Shown in pieces: positions 54,572 through 64,000 of a stretch of 64,000 nucleotides of DNA; the stretch's first letter is position 1; every line of letters starts with the position of its first letter. Below the pieces are notes generated by a model. The model ran no database searches and had not been told where the DNA came from. It saw nothing but the letters and a program-made list of their open reading frames with translations. The DNA is taken from the NCBI GenBank assembly GCA_023014365.1, contig JAEBUN010000042.1, forward strand, positions 62,001-126,000. The letters are read 5' to 3'. A program made the translations under genes and the position numbers. This stretch comes from Lepiota brunneoincarnata (taxonomy: Eukaryota > Basidiomycota > Agaricomycetes > Agaricales > Agaricaceae).

Positions 54572-54926
54572 ATAGGGACCGTCAGGAACCTAGGAGATTG
54601 AGGAGAGCGTGCCGTATCTGGTCTCAGAATGTATTCCGTAGTTACATTCTTGTAGACTCTCTGCTAGAACAATTCAAGGACGACGTTGATATGTTCCTAC
54701 TACAGGAGCCGCCCTGGCGCTCCATCCGCCGCGTTCCGTCCTCCTCTGACCCTGACGGGGATGAGGTTGTCGGGGCGCCCAAGCATCCGGAGTGGCTGTG
54801 TTTGTTCCGCCCTCCTTCTTCCCCGGATCGGCCTCCTCGGGTTATGGCATATGTACATAACCGGATGATGCAGCTCCGCCCCTCGCTTCGACGTGATGTC
54901 GTCGATCACCGTGACGTCATGGCCGT

Positions 54927-54927
<1 letters not shown>
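54568..54927 (+). pseudogene. LINE B ORF2 N-terminus: APE endonuclease, copy B8
   Basis: Start MNRDRQEPRRLRRACRIWSQ overlaps the ORF1 stop by 4 nt. Endonuclease text: NVFRSYILVDSLLEQFKDDVD, LLQEPPWRSI, PEWLCLFRPPSS, HRDVMAVS. It is cut at 54927 by the poly-T of B9. Confidence 0.88.
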
Positions 54928-54968
<41 letters not shown>

Positions 54969-56362
54969 TCCAATTTATAACACGGGCCGCGTAGGGAGGC
55001 CGTGCGCAGCAACGTACTACAGTACAAACGACCGAGCCGTACACTACGGGGTATCTGTACATACAACGCGTGACCGCGGACGCGGGCATGCGTTTCCCCA
55101 TGCCCAGGACGAAGCCGCCCCAAGTGAACGGAGGCGGGAGGACGGCTGCCGCCCAGCGCGCGGCACGGGAACAAGGCCAGGGCGAGGTCCCCCCCCTTAT
55201 CGGGGGTTAGGGGTCGATTCCCGCGTAAATCCCTACACGCCGCCCGAAGACGGCGGGGGAATAACCAACGCCCCAGCCCGGACCCAACCAGGCGCCAGGC
55301 AGAGCTACTAGCCGATACCCCCCGGGGGGGGCCCGGCCCTCTCAGCGAACGCGAACGCGGTCGGGGACGCCTCGAGGAAAGCAATGAGAGCCTCGACCGT
55401 AGCCGGGACCCCCGCCATGGAGTGCCTAGGGCAGCTCCGGAACACGTGCTCACGAGTTTCCTCCCGAAACCCGCAGTGACAGAAGTAGTCTTCCTGTGGG
55501 AAAAAGCGCCTCCGATAGCCCCCTATCGGCGCGTGGTTAAGAATAGCACGCGTCATCCGGGCCATTACTGACACCGAGTGAGCGTGCGGGATCCAGGCAC
55601 CACCGTGGAGATACGTGGGCCGCAGGGGACGATCGTCGTCCCTGGCGAGCTGGAGGAAACCATGCCCGCGATAGTCAGGATCCTGGAACAAGTCGATCCA
55701 GCGGTCCTGACACGACCGTACTTCCTCCTTGCGGAGGTAGTCAAGCGAGGCCCGGGGACGAGCCCCTACCCCAACAGGAGGCAACGACCTAGCGAAGTCG
55801 TGCACCTGAGTGTGGAAAGGCCACCTCGCACGCGAAGGGACCTCCCAGAAGTGGACCGAGCGGGCCGGGTCCCCGGCAAACCACTCGGCGAGAAGGCGAC
55901 AGACCGCTAAGGAATGACCCTGGGCGGAGTGCACCGACGGGTCCACCGCCCGCCTGGCCGAGGCCATCGAGTCGGTGAACAAGACGAGACTAGCGGCGCC
56001 TTCGACAGAAACTGCCTTGGACACCGCCAGCCGGATGGCGAAAAGCTCGGCCTCGGGAGCCGTAACCTTCCCCCCCGGAAGCCGGACCGCGTGGATGCAG
56101 TCCAGCCCCTGGAAAACCTGGGCGGCCGAAACCGCCTGGTGGACCCGGCGGGGCGGCAGACTCGCGTCCGTCGCTGCCACCAGAACCCCCGGGTCAGCCT
56201 GCGACCGGGCCAGAACCCGGTCGAGAGCTGCGACATGGGCCGTGAGGGCGTCCTCCGCTCCCCGGTCGTAAGAGTGGAAGCGGACCCGGTCAGGGTGCAC
56301 ATCCAAGAGACGGCGCCCCGGCCAGGCCTCCGGCGCCACCGCGTTGAAGGGCCCAGCGAGGG
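54928..56362 (-). mobile_element. LINE B copy B9, 5'-truncated, inverted within B8/B10
   Basis: Minus-strand LINE B with poly-T at 54928-54963. It covers the 3' UTR, CCHC and RNase H (frame 55308-56339: EAELFAIRLA, LFTDSMASARRAVD, CHCGFREETREHVFRSC) and stops at 56362 in the post-RT region. The flanks do not form a TSD: left is endonuclease text of B8, right is post-RT text of B10. Insertion with loss of target sequence would explain this. Confidence 0.85.
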
Positions 56363-56363
56363 A

Positions 56364-57850
56364 TTGGTAACTCCGTCCGGGGGCTTCTGCCAGACCAGAA
56401 GCGCCTTCTATACCGGTCGTGCGTGGTTCCTATAGCCACGTACGGCTTTCGCTTGTGGTATTACCGGGGCGCCAGGTGTAAGGGCGCGTTGGACCACCTT
56501 CGCCGGATGCAGCGGCGGGCTGCACTCTGGATTACCGGCGCCTTTAGGACGTCACCCGATGGGGGGGTTGGGGCCATTGCGGGCCTGATCCCCATTCATC
56601 TTCATCTCCGGAAGCTTCGTGACCGTGCCGAGTTGCGGTACGCCACGCTTGCTTCGGGCCACCCCGTTCGTGCCCTCCTTGGCTGGGGCTACAGCGGTGA
56701 TCTCCGGTCTCACGTCCGGTCCATAGCCAGGCTCCCCCCCCGCGAGCTGATCAAGGTGAAGGGGCCTGTTGTCGACGCTAACCAGCGTCTTGCTGCCCTC
56801 GCTGGGCCCTTCGACGCAGTGGCGCCGGAGGCCTGGCCGGGGCGTCGCCTCTTGGATGTGTACCCTGCGCGGGTCCACTTCCACTCTTACGACCGTGGGG
56901 CGGAGGATGCCCTTACGGCCCATGTCGCGGCTCTCGACCGGGTTTTGGCCCGGGCGCAGGCTGATCCGGGGGTTCTGGTGGCAGCGACGGACGCGAGTCT
57001 GCCGCCCCGCCGGGTCCACCAGGCGGTTTCGGCCGCCCAGGTTTTCCGGGGGCTGGACTGCATCCACGCGGTCCGGCTTCCGGGGGGGAAGGTTACGGCT
57101 CCCGAGGCCGAGCTTTTCGCCATCCGGCTGGCGGTGTCCAAGGCAGTTTCTGTCGAGGGCGCCACTGGTCTCGTCTTGTTCACCGACTCGATGGCATCGG
57201 CCAGGCGGGCGGTGGACCCGTCGGTGCACTCCGCCCAGGGTCATTCCTTAGCGGTCTGTCGCCTTCTCGCCGAGTGGTTTGCCGGGGACCCGGCCCGCTC
57301 GGTCCACTTCTGGGAGGTCCCTTCGCGTGCGAGGTGGCCTTTCCACACTCAGGTGCACGACTTCGCTAGGTCGTTGCCTCCCGTTGGGGTAGGGGCTCGT
57401 CCCCGGGCCTCGCTTGACTACCTCCGCAAGGAGGAAGTACGGTCGTGTCAGGACCGCTGGATCGACTTGTTCCAGGATCCTGACTATCGCGGGCATGGTT
57501 TCCTCCAGCTCGCCAGGGACGACGATCGTCCCCTGCGGCCCACGTATCTCCACGGTGGTGCCTGGATCCCGCACGCTCACTCGGTGTCAGTAATGGCCCG
57601 GATGACGCGTGCTATTCTTAACCACGCGCCGATAGGGGGCTATTGGAGGCGCTTTTTCCCACAAGAAGACTACTCCTGTCACTGCGGGTTTCGGGAGGAA
57701 ACTCGTGAGCACGTGTTCCGGAGCTGCCCTAGGCACTCCATGGCGGGGGTCCCGGCTACGGTCGAGGCTCTCATTGCTTTCCTCGAGGCGTCCCCGACCG
57801 CGTTCGCGTTCGCTGAGAGGGCCGGGCCCCCCCCGGGGGGTATCGGCTAG
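56364..57850 (+). pseudogene. LINE B ORF2 3' part (post-RT, RNase H, CCHC), copy B10
   Basis: Starts in the post-RT region (LVTPSGGFCQ is out of frame; VVPIATYGFRLWYYRG is in frame from 56423), then RNase H (VAATDASLPP, LFTDSMASARRAVDPS) and the knuckle CHCGFREETREHVFRSC, with a TAGTAG stop. It is the same subfamily as copy B2 in the gypsy element; they share RGLDCIHAV and ATGLVLFTDS. Confidence 0.85.
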
Positions 57851-57887
57851 TAGCTCTGCCTGGCGCCCGGTTGGGTCCGGGCTGGGG

Positions 57888-57975
57888 CGTTGGTTATTCC
57901 CCTGCCGTCTTCGGGCGGCGTGTAGGGATTTACGCGGGAATCGACCCCTAACCCCCGATAAGGGGGGGGACCTCG
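57888..57975 (+). promoter_or_regulatory. Structured 3' UTR module of LINE B, copy B10
   Basis: GGTTATTCCCCTGCC, GTAGGGATTTACGCGGGAAT, CGACCCCTAA, then the C5/G5 hairpin with loop GATAA and GGACCTCG. Compare 11533-11613 and the two LINE A units at 46672-46832. Confidence 0.6.
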
Positions 57976-58510
57976 CCCTGGCCTTGTTCCCGTGCCGCGC
58001 GCTGGGCGGCAGCCGTCCTCCCGCCTCCGTTCACTCGGGGCGGCTTCGTCCTGGGCATGGGGAAACGCATGCCCGCGTCCGCGGTCACGCGTTGTATGTA
58101 CAGATACCCCGTAGTGTACGGCTCGGTCGTTTGTACTGTAGTACGTTGCTGCGCACGGCCTCCCTACGCGGCCCGTGTTATAAATTGGAGATTTAAAAAA
58201 AAAAAAAAAAAAAAAAAATAGTGATTTATGGAGAATTGACTTCTAACACCCTTAGGGGCGGAGACCTGAAGTGCTTAGAGCCTTAGTCTGCGGGGTGTAG
58301 GGATTTACAGAGAATTAACTCCTAACCCCCTTCGGGGGGGGGACCTGTCGGCCCTATCCACCCCTCGTCTGCCACGCCCTGGTTTCCATCGGGGTAGTGG
58401 GCATCTCGCCCACATGCACTTCTTTATGGAGTGTAGCCTTTCGAGTCAGCGGGACTCTCTTTCCTACCTTTGTTGGTAGTTATACCATGTATTAGTTGCC
58501 TTGTACGTAG

Positions 58511-59062
58511 CTAGTGCACGCGGACTGCATTTGAGCACCGTGTTATAAATTGTTGATTTAAAAAAAAAAAAAAAAAAAAGTCCAACAAGGGGAGGAAATT
58601 CCTCCTCCTATAAAGGGGCAAGCGAAACATATTCACCCACTCGTCAATACACCCCCTCGTGGCCTCAGCCCGGAGAGAGTCAATAGTAGTCGCCGGGCAG
58701 ACGCCCAGCGATACACGAAGCTCCTTCGCCATCGCGACAGCATCAGAGTGAAGCTCTGCAACAGAGCCCGCAGGCACCTGCCAGAAGGTAACAGTCCGCT
58801 GGGCCTTGGAAGACAACCAGCGGTCCAGGGACCGACACACCTCCAGGGAATGAACCTGGCCGGCATGCACAGAGGGATCCACAGCTCTGCAGGCAGAGCC
58901 CACAGAACTGGTGTAGATAAAGATGTGGTTGGTTTCCACACGGTCCAAGACCATGCTTACTCCCAACCAAATGGAGTGGAGCTCTGCATCAGCGAGCAGA
59001 ACCCTCCCTGCGGCCTGCCTGGCCTGCTTGACCAGACACCCACCTGCAAACACGCAAGCTGC
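58511..59062 (-). pseudogene. LINE A RNase H, copy A8
   Basis: The RNase H core of the E-LINE A chimera: LVKQARQAAGRVLLADAELH, IFIYTSSVGSACRAVDPSV and TVTFWQVPAGSV, running to GRNFLPLLD-type text (NFLPLLD). The frame then enters the poly-T and UTR of copy A9. The true coding region is 58593-59062. Confidence 0.82.
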
Positions 59063-59879
59063 TCGTTCAAGGAGCCCCTTGCGGGCAAACTCCGCATGAT
59101 CCCAACATGGCCCGCTTGGTGTAAGATGAGTGCTACGGCGCCCGTTACTCCCATGCCAGACTGAGCTTTACTCGCCATAGACACAGGCAGGGGCCTCCCC
59201 TATAGGTGGTGCGCCCGGGGGCATGGGTCGGCACACTAACAGCCTCCCTAATTGGTGCGGCACTAAAGCCAACGGGCCAGACTTACATGAGGCGGCACAA
59301 AATCGTGGAACACCCCACACCCGTTGCCCTCTCAACTAGGTAATCCCCGGGATAGCGGGTCGGCACAGAAGGCCTTCCTAAAGGGTGTACAAAGTGGGCT
59401 AAACTCCACCACTCAACTCACAGGCTCACGCTAGAACCACTGACGTGGTAACAACTCAAACCGATAAACCCGGATCTTACCCGGGATTGATCGACAGCAA
59501 ATCTTGATCTCTCAAGCCAGTTCGCCATTCTCTGAACGAACCACTATGGCCCAGTGGCTACCCAGGGTGCGACCTCCAGACCACCTTCCCGTTACCCAGC
59601 AGCTGGTTTGTGATCAAGATCCGGTTGCCCAGATCCACGATAAGCACGGATCCCCGTATAACTGTCCAGGCTTACTGTCTTGCAGGGGCCGCTACCAGGA
59701 TGGAAGTCACAGCGTGAGAGCTGCCCCGGAGTTTGGGTGATCCCTACTAACATCCTGCACCTGGCTGAGCTTTACTCGCTTGGAATGCAGGAGGGGGGTG
59801 GCCTGTCCTCTTGGTTGGCTTGTTTTCACAGCTATGCCCCCTCTTACCATCCCCTATCCTCTCAGTCCCTTGCAGACGT
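59063..59879 (-). mobile_element. Module E, 3' 817 bp, cut by copia C2
   Basis: The last two thirds of module E on the minus strand, ending with its usual 3' boundary (TTGAACGA here) at the junction with LINE A. It is CpG-decayed relative to the young copies. It stops at 59879 where the copia C2 LTR starts; GACGT at 59875-59879 is the probable left 5 bp TSD of C2. Confidence 0.85.
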
Positions 59880-60248
59880 TGTTGAAGCAGGAGCATTGGG
59901 GGACTGGTAAGGAGTCCTAACAGCGAAGGAACGAGTGTATTACGCGAAGGGAACGACTAGAAACGAAAGGAACAAGCTGTGGACAGCTGTGAGAGACTGG
60001 AGTGGAGATAGAACTAAATACTCACCTGTGGACAGCTGTGAGAGACTGGAAGTCCCAAAAGCGTCCACAGGTGCAAGTCCATGTCTAGATCACATGACTA
60101 GCTACCAAAAGCGTCCAGGCCTATCTACAAGTCCACAAACACAACAACAAACAAGTGGGACTGTTCAGAGCACAATAAGACAAGTGCACACTGCTCACCA
60201 CAGGAGTGCATATAGCACATCCTGGCATGTCACAGGGCACTCCTAACA
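59880..60248 (-). repeat. Copia C2 3' LTR
   Basis: 369 bp, TG...CA in both readings (plus strand TGTTGAAGCAGG to CTCCTAACA). It contains a duplicated phrase, CTGTGGACAGCTGTGAGAGA, about 49 bp apart (around 59978 and 60027). Confidence 0.88.
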
Positions 60249-60259
60249 CACCCCCTTGA
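60249..60259 (-). promoter_or_regulatory. Copia polypurine tract
   Basis: On the minus strand TCAAGGGGGTG directly precedes the LTR start TGTTAGGAG. The exact LTR edge could be 2 nt earlier (TGTGTTAGG). Confidence 0.75.
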
Positions 60260-60278
60260 TCTGACAAGTCCTACTGCA

Positions 60279-61055
60279 TCAGACATACCGTCGCAGACCT
60301 AAAAGAGGTACTGTGGACTCCACAATCGACACAGGAACAGGCTTGGTGAGGATGTCGGCCAACTGCTCAGTGGTTGGTACATGCACTGGATCAATCATTC
60401 TAGCCTCCACTGCATCACGGAGCCAGTAGAGTCGAAGGTCTAGGTGCTTCATTCGTCCATGGTGTTCTGGATTCTTTGCAACCTGTATTCCTGACTTGTT
60501 GTCAACATAGAGTGTCGAAGGGAAGGAAATGATGTGTCCAATCTCTGAGAGAATGTTGCGCATCCACATGATCTCCTTGCCTGCTTCAACTGCTGCAACA
60601 TACTCAGCTTCAGTAGTAGACAGTGTTACCAATCCCTGACGCTTTGAGGACCATCCTACAGCGCCACCACACACCAGAGTTACATATCCACCTGTTGCTC
60701 GTCCTGTCTCCTTGCAATCACCATGAGAGGCATCTGAGTAGGTTATAAACAACTCGTCATCATTGTTCCCTCTGTAGACTAGCTTGTAGTCAGCAGTGCC
60801 TTTGAGGTAACGGAAGAGGTGTTTGACAGCTGCCCAGTACTGGGGGCCAGGATTGTGATTAAACCGCCCCAGATAAGCAACAGCAAATGCAATGTCGGGA
60901 CGAGTCATCGTGGCCAAGTACTGGAGTGCACCCACAGCACTGAGATAGGGAATAGAGCGCATCTGGTCTTGTTCTGCAGGGGAGATTGTGATGTTGGCTA
61001 AGTCAATTCCTGGACTCATAGGAGTCTTCACAGGATTGCAGTCATCCATACCAAA
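60279..61055 (-). pseudogene. Copia C2 RNase H
   Basis: 256 codons: MDDCNPVKTPMSPG, YLSAVGALQYLATMTRPDIAFAV, ITYSDASHGDCKETGRATGGY, GAVGWSSKRQGLVTLSTTEAEYVA, LYVDNKSGIQVAKNP, LDLRLYWLRDAV, HVPTTEQLADILTKP. These are the D, E, D and terminal D-L-TK features of Ty1/copia RNase H. It is intact in itself, but cut off from RT by TAG where C1 has CAG (a C-to-T change). Confidence 0.88.
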
Positions 61056-61784
61056 CTATTTGAGCATAGAATCAATATAGTGCGATTGGGAAAGGGAGAT
61101 GGTGCGGTTGGGGATGTCCTGAGTGATCTGGATGTTGAGAAGAAAGAAGGTGAGACCAAGATCACGGAGTTTGAAGTGTTTTGACAGCTCAGCTACTGTT
61201 CTGTCCATGGCTTGATTGTTCTTGGACACAAGTGTGATGTCGTCAATGAAGATGGGAACAATAACACGAACGTCACCCTTGCTGTAAACATACACAGAGT
61301 TGTCTGACTTGAGCTTGGTGTAGTCCAAAGAGCTAAAGACATCATGTAGCTTCTTGTTCCACTGTCTAGCAGCCTGTTTGAGGCCATAGAGCGACTTGGT
61401 GAGCTTGCAAACATGGTTAGGACCTCCCTCGTGGTAGCCTTCAGGTTGGCGCATGTAGATTTCTTCATCCAAGTCCCCATAAGTGAAGGCAGATGAAATG
61501 TCGACAGAACGAAGTGAATAGCCTTCTTTGGCTGCCAAGGCCAGAATGAGGCGTAGGGATGCAGGGCGATATGTGGGAGCAAAGACTTCAGTATAGTCAA
61601 ATCCAGGGCGTTGAGAGTACCCTTTTGCGACCAACCTTGCCTTGTAGCGCTCCACAGAGCCATCAGCCTTGAGCTTGACTCGGAACACCCAACCTGAGTT
61701 GATAGCTGTCTTGCCAGGAGGGAGCTCAACAATTTGCCAAGTGTTGTTACCCATCAAAGACATCATCTCATCATTGCAAGCACC
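61056..61784 (-). pseudogene. Copia C2 reverse transcriptase
   Basis: About 240 codons: NNTWQIVELPPGK, GWVFRVKLKADGSVERYKAR, FAPTYRPASLRLILA, VDISSAFTYGDLDEEIYMRQ, SLYGLKQAARQWNKKLHD, and the catalytic loop IFIDDITLVSKN (FIDD in place of the usual YVDD). It is separated from integrase by TGA and from RNase H by TAG, so no complete Pol could be made without read-through. Confidence 0.88.
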
Positions 61785-63992
61785 TCACCATTGAGTCCCA
61801 TCAGGTGCAGACATTGCAGCCTTGAAGGTACGGAAGCCTGGGTCCTCTGTGTTGCCAGCAAACTCAACATCTTGAAAGCCATCCTCAACAGCTAGATCAG
61901 CTTCCTCCTCATCATCACTGTCAGGGACAGGAGGTGGAGGATCTCTGACCTTCCACCACTCACCAGGTGACTGTCTCACACGTGCAGAGCATCGTGGAGC
62001 AGTTGGGAGCAATGGTGGTACAGGAGGCGGCGCAACATCAAGAGGAGGCGCAGGAACAGGAGGAATGATAGGAGGTGGAGTAGGGAGTGGTACATCTTGA
62101 GGAGGATGAATAGGAATGGATGGAATGACTGGAGACACCCCCTCATCGTCAAGAGGTGGTACTCCCTTAGAATGTGGAGAGGAGGGTGGTAATGGAGTTG
62201 GTGCAGTGGGTGGAGAAGTAAATCCTGGATTGGAGTTGGAATGTGAGGGAAAGTTAGACGGAGCAGATGGGACAGCCAGTGGACGTGGTGCAGTCATCTG
62301 CACACTAGACAGTCCAGGGAAGTGCCGTTCGTCAAAGTCGGCTCTCTCTGAGATCACAACTTGTTTAGTCACAGGATTGTAAAACCTCCATGCCTTGTAG
62401 CCAATAGGATAGCCAATGAATATACACCGTTGCATGTGTGGTCCAAGTGACGTCCGCTTGTCTCTCTGCACATGAACATACGCAGTGCACCCCCAGACTC
62501 GTAGGTGAGCAACATCAGGCTTACGTTTGTAAAAGGCCTCATAAGGAGTGGTGTTGGGAAGGGGAGCAGTAGGGAGGCGATTCCAGACATGAATCATTGC
62601 AGTGAGGCACTTGCCCCAAAATGAAGGAGGGAGATGGGCTTCAGCAAGCATCGCAGTGATACGCTCACCCATTGTCCGATTAGCGCGTTCAGCCAAACCA
62701 TTCTGTTGGGGCCAGTTGCGTGCAGAGTGTCTCCACTCAATCCCACAGTCAGTGGTGAATTTGATGAAGGCATTAGACATGTATTCACCCCCTTTATCAT
62801 CCTGAAGTGCACGAATCTTGCGGGAGAGCTGGTTCTCTGCCCAAGACTTGAAAGTACGAAATGCATCAAATGCCTCCGATTTCTTCTTTAGGAAGTAAGC
62901 TGCTCGGAATCGTGTTGAGTCGTCAATGAACGTGATCCAGTACTTGTAACCTTGATTGGTAGGTACAGGGAGTGGTCCATGAAGATCTGAGTGCACAAGG
63001 TCAAGTGGTGCGCGTGTATGATTGGTCGAGGGAGGAAATGAGGGAGCATGCATCTTGCCAGCCAAGCAAGGTTTACAAACAGGATCGGGAGGTGTCTGAG
63101 AGGTGAGAGTGAGACCAGTCACCAATTGCTGGGAGATCATCTTCTTCACATCAGCATAGTTCTGGTGGATGAGCCTTCTGTGCCAGAGCGACAAGTCAAG
63201 AGGGAGAGAGATAGAGGCTGCAGAAGCGAGCTGGGAAGCAATGGTGACTCCCTCAAGCACAGCAGTGTTGTTAGAACGGATCCTAGCACAGAACAGAGTC
63301 TTCCTATCCCTCTGGAAGTCCATAAACGAAGCAGAGATGTGTATATTAAGGCCTTTATGCCTAGTAAGGTAGAGGCAAGACAAGAGATTGCTCTGAAGCT
63401 GAGGAACATGGAGAACTCGTGAAAACTGCACTGCACTCATCGCTTTTCCCCCTACAACTGGCTGAAACACCACAGAGCCCACCCCAGCTGAGTAAATGAC
63501 TGAATCATCAGCTAACCGGACAGGAATGCGAAGGGGAGCATAGGAATGCATCCAGTGACGATGTGGGGTCATATGAGAAGTAGCCCCTGAGTCTGCAAGC
63601 CAATCAACGTCAGAGGAGAGCTGGGAAGGTGTGGGGGAGGTTATACTCGCGTTTCCAGCGAATTCTGTGGTGCTGAGCGCATTTTCGGATGCAGGAGAGG
63701 GCAGGGAGTCTTGTGACACGTCCTGGGCCTTGTTGGCACAGTTCCTGGGCCGTCTAGAGTGCGATTTTGACGTGTTTTCGCGTGCATCCTTCTGGGCATC
63801 CAAAAAGGAGTAGCACTTGAGCAGTGTGTGGCCAGGCTTGTCACAAAATTCGCATTTTCCGGATGAAGGAGTGGGTGCAGAGCGTGTTGCCAGTGCCTGG
63901 GAGGAGCCTGCAGTGTCCCCAGCACGTCTACGACGTTGAATATCCTCTGTGACGAAAGCCTGGTGCACAGAAGCCTTGTCAAGTTTGTCCAT
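61785..63992 (-). pseudogene. pol: Copia C2 Gag end, protease and integrase
   Basis: 735 codons open. Nucleocapsid knuckle CEFCDKPGHTLLKC at residues 47-60; protease WLADSGATSH near 131-140; integrase pre-domain LWHRRLIHQNYADVKK and CKPCLAGK; catalytic region with DLVHSDLHGPL, DDKGGEYMS and NGLAERANRTMGER; then the GKCLTAMIHVWNR and FIGYPIGYKAWRFYN region and a proline-rich linker with an acidic DSDDEEEAD patch. It ends at a TGA after DGTQW. The gag N-terminus is outside the window. Confidence 0.9.
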
Positions 63993-64000
63993 GAGCAGGA

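Larger units (their letters stand above)
52804..58218 (+). mobile_element. LINE B copy B8/B10, internally deleted, with an inverted LINE B (B9) at the deletion
   Basis: A plus-strand LINE B in LINE A copy A9, bounded by TSD TAGTGATTTATGGA (52790-52803 and 58219-58232). It runs from the middle of ORF1 to poly-A. ORF1 and the endonuclease start are at 52804-54927; the post-RT region, RNase H and 3' UTR are at 56364-58218. Between them stands the minus-strand copy B9 (54928-56362), and roughly 1.8 kb of LINE B (most of the endonuclease and the RT core) is missing. TTATAAA subfamily tail. Confidence 0.87.
51611..58579 (+). mobile_element. LINE A copy A9, 5'-truncated, holding a LINE B
   Basis: Plus-strand LINE A inserted in A8, with TSD GTCCAACAAGGGG (51598-51610 and 58580-58592). 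Its parts are 51611-52803 (post-RT region, RNase H, CCHC, first part of the 3' UTR) and 58233-58579 (rest of the 3' UTR and poly-A from 58560). The LINE B B8/B10 insertion sits in the first structured 3' UTR module. Confidence 0.92.
49675..59879 (-). mobile_element. Chimeric retroelement E-LINE A (copy A8), with nested LINE B, LINE A and copia
   Basis: A minus-strand insertion in LINE B copy B6. Its parts are poly-T (49675-49696), LINE A 3' UTR and CCHC (to 50420), 51546-51610, and 58593-59062 (RNase H), then module E (59063-59879), which is interrupted by copia C2. Nested insertions: LINE B copy B7 (50421-51545) and LINE A copy A9 (51611-58579). The E-LINE A junction is at about 59062/59063, within the LINE A sequence coding CVFAGG. 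The 5' end of E and the TSD should lie right of the window, beyond copia C2. Confidence 0.85.
59880..64000 (-). mobile_element. Copia (Ty1) element C2, 3' part (runs off the right edge)
   Basis: Minus-strand copia with 3' LTR, polypurine tract, RNase H, RT, integrase, protease and the C-terminal part of gag; the gag start and 5' LTR lie beyond 64000. It is inserted in module E. Its frames are better kept than those of C1, but it has a TGA between integrase and RT (61785-61787, shared with C1) and a TAG between RT and RNase H (about 61053-61055, private). Confidence 0.93.

Noticed and set aside
54928..58218. Twin priming as the cause of the inverted LINE B pair B9/B10
   Set aside because: Each half has its own poly-A or poly-T tail; twin priming leaves a single tail.
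1..64000. Host genes, rRNA, functional tRNA, CRISPR arrays, bacterial or phage genes
   Set aside because: I find no supported example; the whole window is accounted for by retroelements and their chimeras. The only tRNA-like sequence is the SINE head.

Overview
The window is a heterochromatin-like pile of retrotransposons with no host gene that I can find. It suggests a filamentous fungus, most likely an Agaricomycete basidiomycete. The evidence is a chromodomain-bearing Ty3/gypsy element, LINEs with APE endonuclease, RT, RNase H and a terminal CCHC knuckle (Tad1-like), a Zn(II)2Cys6 zinc-cluster gene with 48 and 51 nt introns, and CpG decay in the older copies. The species call is inference; the element calls rest on protein motifs, poly-A tails and target-site duplications (TSDs).

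Families (my names). LINE A is about 6.4 kb when full length and ends in TATAAATTGTTGATTTC(A)n. LINE B has ORF1 and ORF2 overlapping at ATGA and ends in TAAATTGGAGATTT(A)n. Copia (Ty1) has a 369 bp LTR and a half-tRNA-iMet primer site. Gypsy (Ty3 chromovirus) has 663 bp LTRs and an extra antisense gene. Module E is a 1,232 bp non-coding sequence found only fused to the 5' side of LINE A or LINE B fragments. SINE Y is tRNA-headed with a LINE A tail. Element X is non-autonomous with a LINE B tail.

Layout. 1-7161: LINE A fragments, including a copy with an internal RT deletion, and a truncated E-LINE A chimera. 7162-37615: one minus-strand copia element (C1) cut into five pieces by nested insertions: SINE Y (7569-8643), E-LINE B (8825-11862), LINE A holding the gypsy element, which itself holds a LINE B (13265-23807), and a full-length LINE A holding a solo gypsy LTR and a LINE B-E-LINE B sandwich (25698-37377). 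The copia LTR is then broken by a further LINE A (37616-42023) that carries element X. 42024-47171: an E-LINE B chimera and a LINE A fragment with an 83 nt LINE B insertion and an inverted LINE A insertion. 47172-59879: a LINE B 5' half invaded by an E-LINE A chimera, which holds two further insertions, one of them nested three deep. 59880-64000: a second copia (C2) inserted into that chimera's E module and running off the right end.

How the parts work together. LINE A and LINE B supply reverse transcription machinery. SINE Y and element X carry the corresponding LINE 3' tails and have poly-A and TSDs, so they look like parasites of LINE A and LINE B respectively. Module E ends at the same 3' base in all five copies but joins LINE A or LINE B at a different internal position each time. 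This is the signature expected of template switching during target-primed reverse transcription, and resembles the WEIRD/MINE chimeras described in Magnaporthe. The gypsy element carries a convergent, spliced antisense zinc-cluster gene between its chromodomain and 3' LTR. These are the most novel items in the window.
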